This document shows positions 5,469-13,774 of a DNA stretch of 14,714 bases, piece by piece. The notes under the pieces are model-generated. The model was given only the letters and a program-made list of their open reading frames with translations. It was not told where the DNA came from and did not search any database. Location: positions 1 through 14,714 of the forward strand of contig DATCYD010000015.1 of the NCBI GenBank assembly GCA_036570465.1, in the 5' to 3' direction. Numbering within the stretch: position 1 is the stretch's first letter; each line of letters begins with the position of its first letter. A program made the position numbers and the translations under genes. This DNA comes from Anseongella sp036570465. GTDB lineage: Bacteria > Bacteroidota > Bacteroidia > Sphingobacteriales > Sphingobacteriaceae.

Positions 5469-6899
5469 TTAAGGGCATGATGGTAATTCATTGACATCCA
5501 GAAGCGGTTCTCCCGGAGCCTGCCGGAGTTCGATGACGGCGTTTTCCTTTTTGACAACACCATTATCAAGCATTTCTTTGATAATACAAAAGCCGATTTG
5601 CGTGGGGGTAGAAGCCAGAGGAATAACTCCGTCGGGGCCGCCATTATCAAGAATGTATATATTTCCACCGATGTGTTCGAGTGCCTGAAACCCACTGAGC
5701 CCGTTCACTTTATAATGGTTCCTGAAAATGAGGTCTCCACCAATATGGCGAATACCCCCGCTCCAGGCATACCAGGTATCCAGGTTCCAGATTTCACCTT
5801 TGCTACGGTCTCCGGTAATCTCAAGATCACCCCCTATATAGGTTAGTTTCCCTAGTCCTCCGCCCCCTGCATCCATACTGGTAGCAGGGTTAATTCGCAA
5901 ACTGCCTTCAATACGCTCGATGCCTGAAAAACCGGCATTTGCATCCGGGCTTGCCCAAAAGAACAAGTTCGGACAGTTATCAATGATAAGATCGCCATGG
6001 ATAGCTTTATAGTTTTTGAAGCCATTAGGGTTGGTAAGTTGCAGATTATTTCTGAGCAGGATGCTGCCATTGCAGGCAACCTGATCGAAGAAACCCTCAG
6101 TGGTGGCAATAGCGGTGTTTTCAATCGTCACAGTACCCTTTGCCCACACGATCCTGGAAGCGATTGTGCTTAACAAATGGTCCGTGATGGCTGAACCGGC
6201 TATTCGCAGATTCTGAACGGTGTCTGACAAAGGACTAAAATTTTCAACGTCACTTGCCGATGCCAGGACATAACTGATGATATCGCTGCCCTGTGTCTCC
6301 CCTATAAGGGCGGGATCGGTTACGGAGCCTGGTGCATTGCCGGAAAGCAATACCTGACCATCAACAACGCCACTCTGCATCAGGTATTTGATCACACAAA
6401 AACCGACTTCGTTCGATGAACAGGGCTGATTTTCTCCCAGAGAAGTATTATCGGTAATAGCGAGGGTCCCTTTAAATAACTTGAGCCCGAGTAACCCCGA
6501 AAGATCAGTTAACAGGGGATTACCGGTAATGGTAAGCGAACCGTTGACGAAATAAAGATTCTGCAGGTTTTTGATAGCCTTCAGCTGTTTATTACCACGA
6601 ATGATTAGCGAACTAGTAATTGCATTAAGTTGCGGGAGTTCCAGGTTTTCAATACCCGTATTCTCAATGATCAGTTCAGTAGCTTTTTGCAAAGCCAGTC
6701 CTGAAAGATCCGTAATGCCTTCTCCCTGGATAGTGAGAGAATGAATCTTTTCACCGCCCCGGAACGATTCCACTTCAGACTGACTGGTAAGAACATAACT
6801 ACTTCCAGCTGTGAGCTCGCTCTCCGGCTCTGTGCATCCGAAAAAAAAGAATACGGAAACGATGACGGTTAAGCACAAATGTATATTGCATCTTTTCAT
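5469..6899 (-). CDS. Surface lipoprotein with two duplicated leucine-rich/Receptor-L-like modules
   Basis: This 476-residue lipoprotein has a signal at 1-22 ending in the lipobox FFGC (C22). The rest is a chain of about 20-24 residue repeats with the pattern G-L-I-NN/GN (LTIQGEGITDLSGL at 55-68, SLIIRGNKQLKAI at 97-109, SLTITGNPLLTDLSGL at 121-136, GDLIIDNCPNL at 302-312, GDLEITGD, GDLIFRN, GNIYILDN). This is typical of Receptor-L-domain or leucine-rich solenoids in Bacteroidota surface proteins. It is built from two modules: both open with SYVL-S-S-VE-F (34-46 and 209-221) and both close with GFC-IK plus GVV and APG (166-191 and 436-463). It sits directly after SusD (3 bp gap), where SusE/SusF-type surface glycan-binding proteins usually are, so ligand capture beside SusCD is the best guess. 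No catalytic signature is visible. Confidence 0.8.
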   Translation of the reverse strand: MKRCNIHLCLTVIVSVFFFFGCTEPESELTAGSSYVLTSQSEVESFRGGEKIHSLTIQGEGITDLSGLALQKATELIIENTGIENLELPQLNAITSSLIIRGNKQLKAIKNLQNLYFVNGSLTITGNPLLTDLSGLLGLKLFKGTLAITDNTSLGENQPCSSNEVGFCVIKYLMQSGVVDGQVLLSGNAPGSVTDPALIGETQGSDIISYVLASASDVENFSPLSDTVQNLRIAGSAITDHLLSTIASRIVWAKGTVTIENTAIATTEGFFDQVACNGSILLRNNLQLTNPNGFKNYKAIHGDLIIDNCPNLFFWASPDANAGFSGIERIEGSLRINPATSMDAGGGGLGKLTYIGGDLEITGDRSKGEIWNLDTWYAWSGGIRHIGGDLIFRNHYKVNGLSGFQALEHIGGNIYILDNGGPDGVIPLASTPTQIGFCIIKEMLDNGVVKKENAVIELRQAPGEPLLDVNELPSCP

Positions 6900-6902
6900 T
6901 TT

Positions 6903-8441
6903 TTACTGGTTTTTAGGGTTCAGGTCTGCTTCACGCTGTGGGATGGGAAAGAAATAGGCATATTCTGCTTTTACCGTTTTATTGGTGACATTTTCCATCA
7001 CACGGTTGATCCTTCGCAGTTCAAACAGGCCATGTCCTTCAAAAGCCAGTTCAAAGGTTAGTTCCTGCCAAATGGCTTCTCTGAACTCAGCGGGAGACAG
7101 GCCGGGAGTCAGATCGTCCAGCCCTGCTCTTTTTCGAACTTCATTGATCCAATGATAGCCTTCGGCAGTAGGCCCTGCAGCTTCCGCGTAGGCAAGTGCT
7201 ACTTCAGCAAAACGGATCAGGTACAGGTTAGCAGAAGTACGGTTTCCATTCGAAAGCGGGTCGGCATATTTTCTGCAAAATGGAAAATAGAATGCAAATA
7301 ACGTGGGATTGGTACTTGTCAGGTTATCTTCTGACCATTCAGCCAGCACGCTGCCATCCTGATTGTAAATGGTTGTGACCATTAAGCGTTTCCGCAAGTC
7401 ATCGTCCCCAAACCGGTGATAGAAATCGCTGTCAACACGATAGTATTGCCAGCAGGTTTGACCTGGCTCGATCATGGTTTGTACACCTCCCCCTCCGTTG
7501 AGGGAAACGGGCATATAAACCGTTGGCAGTCCCAGACCAAACATTTGTGGCAACTGGGAGAAGTTTCCTTCCTGCCCTTTTCCTTCCCTGGACATGGAAG
7601 TGATAAAGATATGTTCCATCCCATCGCCCTGGTGTCTGACATTATAAACCCGCGCCAGGTCGGGATCCAGCCCGTAAACTCCCTGGCCATACAGTACCTC
7701 GTAGGCGTATTTCGCTGCTTGTTCGTAAGTTGCTTCGTAATCCTGCACCCATTCGTATCCTGGCGAACCGGTCATCCGGGAGGATGCCATTGTAAGATAA
7801 ACCTTTGCCAGCAATGACTGAGCCGCCACTTTATCAGCCCGGCCCTGCTGCTTTTGCACTTCCATCATCGTGATCGCTTCTTCCAGGTCGCTTATGATGA
7901 AGGCGTATAATTCTTCAATGCTGGCATAAGGAGCCTGCCCCTGATCCACGCCTTCCACCACTTTATCGTGCATGGGTACGCTGCCGAAAGCGCGCACCAA
8001 CATAAAGTAATTGAAGGCTCTGAGAAAACGTGCCTCGCCCAGGAACTGTTTCTGGAGTGAGCCTGAAATATTCTTCATCTTGCTCACATTCTCCAAAACA
8101 GAATTAGCACGACTGATACTCAGATATGCATATTTGAAGAAATAAGGGAATTCCTCGGTGTTGGGAGTTACGTCCCAGGTATATAGATTGGTTTCCAATC
8201 CTTTATTATAGGATTTGTATTGGTTGGTGGTAATATCCGTAAGGTTAAAAAGAAAACGCGCACCATATTCGATATTATTAATAGGGTCATAAGCGTAAAG
8301 CAACGCGTTCAGGGCGTCGTTCTCCGTATTGTAGTAGTTCTCGTTCGAATAAACGCCAAAAGGTGTTTCCTTCAGCATATCATCACAGGATGAGCCCGCC
8401 AAACAGAAGAAGGAAAGCAGAACGATGATTGTCTTTTTCAT
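6903..8441 (-). CDS. SusD/RagB-family outer-membrane nutrient-binding lipoprotein
   Basis: This 512-residue protein has the usual SusD length. Residues 1-19 are a lipoprotein signal with lipobox AGSSC (C19). SusD hallmarks are present: the N-terminal DMLKETP and FYNTENDA-like segment (NENYYNTENDALNALLYAYD, 33-52), RAFNYFMLVRAFGSVPM with its aromatic TPR-like helices, LIRFAEVALAYAEAA, the NEVRKRAGLDDL segment, ELTFELAFEGHGLFELRR and the C-terminal FFPIPQREADLNPKNQ. SusD proteins cap the SusC channel on the outer face and bind the incoming glycan or peptide. The gene starts 15 bp after SusC and ends 3 bp before the leucine-rich lipoprotein gene, so all are surely cotranscribed. The ligand cannot be deduced from the sequence. 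Confidence 0.96.
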   Translation of the reverse strand: MKKTIIVLLSFFCLAGSSCDDMLKETPFGVYSNENYYNTENDALNALLYAYDPINNIEYGARFLFNLTDITTNQYKSYNKGLETNLYTWDVTPNTEEFPYFFKYAYLSISRANSVLENVSKMKNISGSLQKQFLGEARFLRAFNYFMLVRAFGSVPMHDKVVEGVDQGQAPYASIEELYAFIISDLEEAITMMEVQKQQGRADKVAAQSLLAKVYLTMASSRMTGSPGYEWVQDYEATYEQAAKYAYEVLYGQGVYGLDPDLARVYNVRHQGDGMEHIFITSMSREGKGQEGNFSQLPQMFGLGLPTVYMPVSLNGGGGVQTMIEPGQTCWQYYRVDSDFYHRFGDDDLRKRLMVTTIYNQDGSVLAEWSEDNLTSTNPTLFAFYFPFCRKYADPLSNGNRTSANLYLIRFAEVALAYAEAAGPTAEGYHWINEVRKRAGLDDLTPGLSPAEFREAIWQELTFELAFEGHGLFELRRINRVMENVTNKTVKAEYAYFFPIPQREADLNPKNQ

Positions 8442-8456
8442 GCCTTTGATATAAGG

Positions 8457-11400
8457 TTAAAACTTTAGTTCAATACCTGCCGTAAGGACAACGGCCCTTG
8501 GGTAGGGTGTGCTGCCACGACCGTTTTCGCCGACCTCAGCATCATATTCGCTGGTACGCGAAAAAGTGACTGGGTTAGCGGCGTTCAGAAATACCCGTCC
8601 CGATTCAAGAAAGTTAAGTTCTGGCAACCTATAGCCCAGAGTAACGTTCTGTACACGCAGGAACGAGCCATCCTCTACAAACCAGGAGGAGGTAAAATAC
8701 TGCCTGTCGGCCCGAAGACTGGGACGATCGTTATTCTGGTTCACCCCGGTCCACCGACCTTCCTGCAGAGAGGGACTTTCCAGTTTTCGGGTTGAAAAGA
8801 TGTCATTGCCATAGACCGTGTATAGCAAAACGGAAAAATCAAACCCGCTCTGATGGTATAGCCGGAGATTCAGACTGGAGGTGAAATCCGGATTGGGGTC
8901 GCCAATGATCATGCGCGCGTCAGGATCAAGGGTACCGTCCGGATTTAGCCCAACGTAATTGAATTCTCCCGGACGGGTATTCTTAGTGGGATTTTCCGGC
9001 ATTTCCTGAATAATTCCGTTTACCTGATATCCGTAAAAGGAATTAATAGGATGCCCGATGGCCAATACATTCAAATAGGCATCATTCAGAATACCTTCAC
9101 CGTAGGGCTCGTAACGCACGCCATTTGCGTCCACCAGGTATCCCGAACTTTTCTGACTGCCAATATCCAATACCTTGTTTCGGTTAAGATTAAAGATCAA
9201 CCCCGCATCGAACCGGAACTTCCCTTCATTGAGAATGCGTCCGTCAATGGCCAGCTCCACCCCCTTGTTTTCGATTCTTCCATCATTTGTCCAGACGCGG
9301 TCAAAACCGGTGCTGGGATTTAAGAATTGCTGGCGCAGCAGATCAGAGGTGCGCTTGTAATAATAATCAAAGGTCACATCCAGCCGGTTTGAGAGCATCG
9401 ATAGATCCATCCCGATATCCAGCTGGGAGGTCTTCTCCCATCGGAGGTTCTTATTAGCCATTCCGCCCCATTGAACATAACGGTTGCCAATCCCTTCCCG
9501 GCCGATCTCACGCCCCACCCCATAAATAATGTATTCTTCCTCGCCCAGGTAATAGTAATCCTGCCCGAACTGGGAAATGGTTTGGTAGGGAGAAATACCC
9601 TGGTTGCCAGAAATCCCCCAGCTGGCACGCAATTTCAGGTGGTCGATCAACCCGGATCCTTTCAGAAACTCTTCTTCGGATATCCTCCAGCTTACGGCAC
9701 CGGAAGGGAAAAATCCCCATTTGTTATTATCGCCAAATTTCGAGCTACCGTCTGCTCTTGCTGTGAAAGTCGCCAGGTAACGGCCTTTATAGGTATAATT
9801 CATTCGGGCAAACCCGGATGCCAGTACGGTTTCAGTCCGTGCATTATTGATGAACTGCGTTTCGGCCCCAGCCATATTCTCATCCTTAAGAATGTCATTC
9901 GGGAACCCCCGACCAACCGTATTCAGAGACTTACTGGTTGAGTTTTCGTAATTGGCGCCAATCATCGCTGTAAGGTCATGATCTGAATCGATGGTTTTCG
10001 TATAGGTCAGATAACCATCGAATGTCACGTTGGCATAATTGGAAGCAGCGCGGCCACCTTCACCGTCATAAAGATCGCCTCCAAGGGTATATACGGGGGG
10101 GTTAAAGAAGTTTGATTCTCCCGAACCTGCGCGTACATTTCCCCGGACCACCAGCTGAAGCGGTGCGGCGATATCCCAGTTGAATTGCAGGGTGGCATTT
10201 CCATCTATGTTTCCCGCTTTATTAATGCGTTCATTGGTCATGGCAACCGGATTGCCATAGTCCTGGGGATTTAGCTTGTAGTAGCTGCCGTCACCGTTAT
10301 ACACCGGGTATAGCGGATTCCGGTTATAATCCATTCCATAATTTATATTCCTCCTTCCCCGCCAAATTCCAGATTTGGTCAGCACGGTGAGTCCGTGTGC
10401 GATCTTGTGTTCATACGAGAGGTCCAGGGAGGTCTTGTTGTAATCATCATCCAGCTGCATGCCCTGTCCCTGGTAATGTCCCAGACTTACAAAATACTGT
10501 GAATCTTCATTGCCGCCCTGAACGCCCGCGCTGATATCGTTAGTAATGGCCACATCCCTGAAAATGTAATCCGGCCAGTTCGTATGGTACGGCCAGGCAC
10601 CACTTTGTATATCTGCCCGGGAGGGGTAATAAGTACCCGATGGATCCTTCTGTCCGATGTACAAGGGGTCAAGGCCGGCATTTTCGCGCCCTTCATCAGA
10701 AAGCAATACCATCTTTTCAACATCCCTCCAGTAATCCAGTTTATCGCTAAAGGTGGTAAAGTTCGTCTTCTGATTGAGCCAAATACTTGCTTTCCCTGTC
10801 TTACCCCGTTTAGTAGTGATCATGATCACGCCATTAGCCCCCCGGGAGCCATAAATCGCTGTGGCCGATGCGTCTTTCAGCACCTCAATGGACGAAATAA
10901 TGGCAGGATTAACCGCGTTAAGACCACCTGCATTACCCAGGGGAATACCGTCCACCACTACAAGCGGCGCGTTGGAACCGTTGATGGAGCTAATCCCACG
11001 TACCCTTACGGTAGCTCCTCCCTGCGGGTTGTCATTATTCCGGTTCATAACCTGCAGCCCCGAAACCCGGCCCTGCAGCAGTGACTCGAAACTACCTGAA
11101 GAACTTTGGACAATGTCCTCGCCCTTTATAGATGCAACACTCCCGGTAAGATCGCTTTTCCGGGTGGTGCCGTAACCTACCACCACGACCTGATCCAAAC
11201 CCGCAATGTCCGCCTGCATAACGGCGTTGACCATCGTGCGGCCCTGGATAGGAATCTCCAGATTACGGTATCCCAGGAAGGTTAGCATAAGTACTCCTTC
11301 AGGATCGGTTCTCTCCAGATTAAAACGTCCGTTCGGATCCGTGGAAGTTCCTCTGTTCTGTCCTTTTACAACAACCGATACCCCAGGCAAGGGCGTTCCT

Positions 11401-11807
11401 GAAGTATCACTCACCATGCCAGTAATATTAATGAGCGTATCCTGTACAACCGGCGCCGTCTCAGGGGTCCCCAACGATCTTGGTTCAATCCTTATCACCT
11501 TTTCCTTGCGACTCCATTTAAGCGGTTTCCCTTCAAGTAGTTGTCCAAGCAAATATTCGAGTGTTACTTCCTTCGCATGGATACTCACCTTTTGTTTGTC
11601 ATCTACGACCATCATATCATACATGAATCGAACCTGGACCTGCTCTTCAATGGCATCAAATACCGTTTTCAATGGCACATCTTCCAGTATGATCGTAATT
11701 TTTCCCTTCTGGTAAAGCGATCGGGTCTCTCCGGCAGCGCTCAGAGCGCAAACCATGGCAAGCAACAAGCTGCCCCAGCGGCTGAAACATCGAATGTTTT
11801 GCTCCAT
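8457..11807 (-). CDS. SusC/RagA-family TonB-dependent transporter with STN signalling domain
   Basis: This 1116-residue outer-membrane receptor is the first gene of the operon. Domains in order: signal peptide (1 to about 26), STN domain (about 36-108, ITIILEDVPLKTVFDAIEEQ through KVIRIEP), carboxypeptidase-D regulatory-like beta-sandwich (about 126-200), the conserved VVVVGYGTTRKSDLTGSV stretch (207-224), plug (about 213-338, including PLVVVDGIPL and SIEVLKDASATAIYGSRGANGVI-type sequence) and a 22-strand beta-barrel ending in the aromatic residue F1116. SusC proteins import ligands captured by SusD with TonB energy. The extra STN domain is the feature of FecA-type receptors that signal to a periplasmic FecR-like anti-sigma factor. 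The divergent ECF sigma and anti-sigma genes across the 177 bp gap fit this exactly. The gene appears intact, and ATG 11807 begins a good signal peptide. Confidence 0.97.
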   Translation of the reverse strand: MEQNIRCFSRWGSLLLAMVCALSAAGETRSLYQKGKITIILEDVPLKTVFDAIEEQVQVRFMYDMMVVDDKQKVSIHAKEVTLEYLLGQLLEGKPLKWSRKEKVIRIEPRSLGTPETAPVVQDTLINITGMVSDTSGTPLPGVSVVVKGQNRGTSTDPNGRFNLERTDPEGVLMLTFLGYRNLEIPIQGRTMVNAVMQADIAGLDQVVVVGYGTTRKSDLTGSVASIKGEDIVQSSSGSFESLLQGRVSGLQVMNRNNDNPQGGATVRVRGISSINGSNAPLVVVDGIPLGNAGGLNAVNPAIISSIEVLKDASATAIYGSRGANGVIMITTKRGKTGKASIWLNQKTNFTTFSDKLDYWRDVEKMVLLSDEGRENAGLDPLYIGQKDPSGTYYPSRADIQSGAWPYHTNWPDYIFRDVAITNDISAGVQGGNEDSQYFVSLGHYQGQGMQLDDDYNKTSLDLSYEHKIAHGLTVLTKSGIWRGRRNINYGMDYNRNPLYPVYNGDGSYYKLNPQDYGNPVAMTNERINKAGNIDGNATLQFNWDIAAPLQLVVRGNVRAGSGESNFFNPPVYTLGGDLYDGEGGRAASNYANVTFDGYLTYTKTIDSDHDLTAMIGANYENSTSKSLNTVGRGFPNDILKDENMAGAETQFINNARTETVLASGFARMNYTYKGRYLATFTARADGSSKFGDNNKWGFFPSGAVSWRISEEEFLKGSGLIDHLKLRASWGISGNQGISPYQTISQFGQDYYYLGEEEYIIYGVGREIGREGIGNRYVQWGGMANKNLRWEKTSQLDIGMDLSMLSNRLDVTFDYYYKRTSDLLRQQFLNPSTGFDRVWTNDGRIENKGVELAIDGRILNEGKFRFDAGLIFNLNRNKVLDIGSQKSSGYLVDANGVRYEPYGEGILNDAYLNVLAIGHPINSFYGYQVNGIIQEMPENPTKNTRPGEFNYVGLNPDGTLDPDARMIIGDPNPDFTSSLNLRLYHQSGFDFSVLLYTVYGNDIFSTRKLESPSLQEGRWTGVNQNNDRPSLRADRQYFTSSWFVEDGSFLRVQNVTLGYRLPELNFLESGRVFLNAANPVTFSRTSEYDAEVGENGRGSTPYPRAVVLTAGIELKF

Positions 11808-11984
11808 TTATCGTTTAAATTAGTGTTGGCATGAAACAGCTGGATCCAGGCGGCCTTGCTGTTCTGTGCCCTTATACTTATTAAACCGGAATTCCAGCGA
11901 GGCGGGTAATAAGTTTTTGCAAATTTTTTATTTCCTCAGCAAAAAGCGATTTTAGAAGGCCGACAGACAAGCATCTGAACATCC
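11808..11984. promoter_or_regulatory. Divergent control region between susC-like operon and sigma factor gene
   Basis: These 177 bp hold the promoters for both the SusC operon (minus) and the sigma/anti-sigma pair (plus). The part at 11910-11955 is strongly A/T-rich and holds a 7-bp inverted repeat. I see no clean TTTG-N19-21-TAnnTTTG promoter on either strand. TAATTTAA (on minus, just before the SusC ATG) is only a weak -7 match. This absence fits transcription of susC by the ECF sigma factor, but that is an inference. Confidence 0.55.
11914..11945. repeat. 7-bp inverted repeat in the divergent control region
   Basis: TTTTTGC at 11914-11920 is mirrored by GCAAAAA at 11939-11945, separated by 18 A/T-rich bases. 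The arms are about two helical turns apart centre to centre (25 bp), which suits a dimeric regulator, although A-tract repeats can arise by chance in A/T-rich DNA. Confidence 0.4.
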
Positions 11985-12545
11985 ATGACAGCGCCGGACA
12001 ACGATATCGATTTGTTGAAGCAATTACAGGAACGACGCCCGGGCGCATTCGACTACATGTACCATAAATACCGTCACTGGTTGTTCCTGGCAGCTGTCAG
12101 CTTTTTGCACAGTGAAGCCGAGGCCGAAGAAGTGGTCCAGGAATTCCTTATTGATTTCTGGCAAAAGGAAATGTATGAGCGAATAATAGCCCAACAAGCC
12201 AATTCTCTGAAGAATTTTCTCTATGTGAGTGTTCGTAACCGTTGTCTGAACCGCCTGGCGAAGGACGGAACCCGGAACAAACGGTATCGTGCATTCTTAA
12301 TATCGGAAGATCATACCGTCATGCCCAATGAACTGGAAAACAAAGAGCTGCGCGTTCAGCTCCGGATCGCGATCAGCCAACTCCCGCCCAGACAGGCCGA
12401 GGTATTCAAACAGGCTTATATATCCATGAAAACCAGGAAGGAAATTGCCCGGGAGATGAACATATCTGAGGAAACAGTAAAGAAACAGATTGCGCTGGCT
12501 TTGAAAACCCTGCGCAGGCTTCTAAGAAAAATCGAACACTTATAA
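11985..12545 (+). CDS. ECF-type RNA polymerase sigma factor (FecI-like)
   Basis: This 186-residue protein has the standard ECF length with only regions 2 and 4. Region 2 spans about 20-92 (AFDYMYHKYRHWLFLAAVSFL, AEEVVQEFLIDFWQ, SLKNFLYVSVRNRCLNRL) and region 4 about 122-180 (SQLPPRQAEVFKQAYI, then the helix-turn-helix TRKEIAREMNISEETVKKQIALALKTLR). It belongs to the Bacteroidota family of ECF factors that pair with FecR-like anti-sigma proteins and SusC/SusD loci. ATG 11985 is preceded by a 177 bp divergent region; the anti-sigma gene follows after 37 bp. Its probable targets are the divergent operon and perhaps its own gene, judged from gene order rather than from a proven promoter motif. 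Confidence 0.95.
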   Translation: MTAPDNDIDLLKQLQERRPGAFDYMYHKYRHWLFLAAVSFLHSEAEAEEVVQEFLIDFWQKEMYERIIAQQANSLKNFLYVSVRNRCLNRLAKDGTRNKRYRAFLISEDHTVMPNELENKELRVQLRIAISQLPPRQAEVFKQAYISMKTRKEIAREMNISEETVKKQIALALKTLRRLLRKIEHL

Positions 12546-12582
12546 CCCCCAGGCATATAAAATCTGTTTTAAAATTAGAGAT

Positions 12583-13761
12583 ATGAAAACCACTCCGGAT
12601 TATATACACCAGTTAATGACCGAAAAGTTAGCGGCTGTCATCAGTGCTGCCGACGAGCATTATCTTGACGAGCTCATTGACAATGATCCGGAAGTCCGCA
12701 AAAAATGGGAAAGGCTCCTGCATGAATGCATGCCGGAAGGCCCCGAAGAAGTGCTGGACAGAGTAAGCCGGTGGCCTGAAAACATAGCGCTCCTGATTGC
12801 AGGCAGACGCCCGGACAACCACCATAGAAAGGATAAGCTCATCAGGCTATACAGGATTACAGGAGCCGCTGCAGCCATTGCCCTGCTGGTACTGGCGGGA
12901 TGGATACTCTTCAAAGGCCCCCGGCATGGGCAAACCTCTCCTGACCTCGTTTCCAGGCCCGGAAGTCTTGATCACATTCAACTGGAACTAGCCAGCGGAA
13001 AGGCAGTTAACCTCTCCAGGCAGGAGGGGCTCATCCGTACCGAAGGCATCGAACTAATCAACAAAAAGGATGTGCTAACCTACCAGTCTTCCACCTCTGC
13101 CAATGGACTGAATACACTTACCATACCCGCAGGCAACATGTACAGCATCACCCTGGCCGACAGTACGCAGATTTGGCTGAATTCAGTAACCACGCTGAGG
13201 TTCCCTTTTAAATTTTCCGGTAACAGACGGGAAATAAGCATTAATGGAGAAGCGTACCTGAAAGTTGCCAAAAAACCAGATATGCCATTCATTGTACACC
13301 TGCCCAATAGCGATGTTCAGGTTACCGGTACTGAATTCAATGTAAACACCTACAACGCAGACGCCGAGCAAATCGCCTTGATAGAAGGTTCCGTTAACCT
13401 CACTGCGGGAAATACCACCACCGCACTTAGCTCTGGTAAACAGGCAGTTTATAGCGAGCATACTGGTTGGTCCATAAATCCCTTCGACGGAGATCAGGTG
13501 ACTGGTTGGCGCCAGGGTTTATTCTATTTCTACGATGCCACACTAAAAGATATTACCCTTTTATTAACGCGATGGTATGGGATCACCGTGATAATCGATC
13601 ATGCGGGGATCCGTGATCGCCGTTTAGCCGGCGTACTGGACAAAAAACAACCGCTTGAGGTGTTTCTGGAAAACATAAAAGCGGTTGCTCGTATCCATTA
13701 TTATTACACCGAAAAAGGTCAGGAACTTCATTTTGCCGATGCTTCCTTGCAGACACATTAA
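12583..13761 (+). CDS. FecR-type transmembrane anti-sigma factor
   Basis: This 392-residue inner-membrane protein has a short cytoplasmic N-terminal part (1 to about 88) that should bind the sigma factor, one membrane helix at about 93-110 (ITGAAAAIALLVLAGWILF), then periplasmic domains. The FecR domain covers about 178-276 (LTIPAGNMYSITLADSTQIWLNS-type start, REISINGEAYLKVAK, VTGTEFNVNTYN, ALIEGSVNL). A C-terminal DUF4974/STN-like domain covers about 316-385 (DATLKDITLLLTRWYGI, PLEVFLENIKAVARIHYYY). Family knowledge: the periplasmic part reads the STN domain of the paired receptor and passes the signal inward. It lies 37 bp after the sigma gene, in the same direction, so the two are almost certainly cotranscribed. 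It converges with the sialidase-like gene, with 13 bp between stop codons. Confidence 0.94.
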   Translation: MKTTPDYIHQLMTEKLAAVISAADEHYLDELIDNDPEVRKKWERLLHECMPEGPEEVLDRVSRWPENIALLIAGRRPDNHHRKDKLIRLYRITGAAAAIALLVLAGWILFKGPRHGQTSPDLVSRPGSLDHIQLELASGKAVNLSRQEGLIRTEGIELINKKDVLTYQSSTSANGLNTLTIPAGNMYSITLADSTQIWLNSVTTLRFPFKFSGNRREISINGEAYLKVAKKPDMPFIVHLPNSDVQVTGTEFNVNTYNADAEQIALIEGSVNLTAGNTTTALSSGKQAVYSEHTGWSINPFDGDQVTGWRQGLFYFYDATLKDITLLLTRWYGITVIIDHAGIRDRRLAGVLDKKQPLEVFLENIKAVARIHYYYTEKGQELHFADASLQTH

Positions 13762-13774
13762 TATTTTTCGGTCT

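Noticed and set aside
5447..5695. N-terminal extension of the TIM-barrel-like lipoprotein up to an ATG at 5695
   Set aside because: It overlaps the 3' end of the leucine-rich lipoprotein gene in another frame by more than 220 bp and would bury the lipoprotein signal that begins at 5446.
10584..11084. Plus-strand open frame of 166 codons opposite the SusC-like gene
   Set aside because: It is antisense to the conserved plug domain and its translation has no recognisable fold; similar antisense frames at 9471-9941 and 11206-11715 were rejected for the same reason.
11930..11935. GGAAAT on minus as a FecI-type -35 element for the SusC operon
   Set aside because: A six-base match in A/T-rich DNA, over 120 nt from the SusC start and without a convincing -10 partner; E. 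coli FecI motifs need not apply to Bacteroidota.
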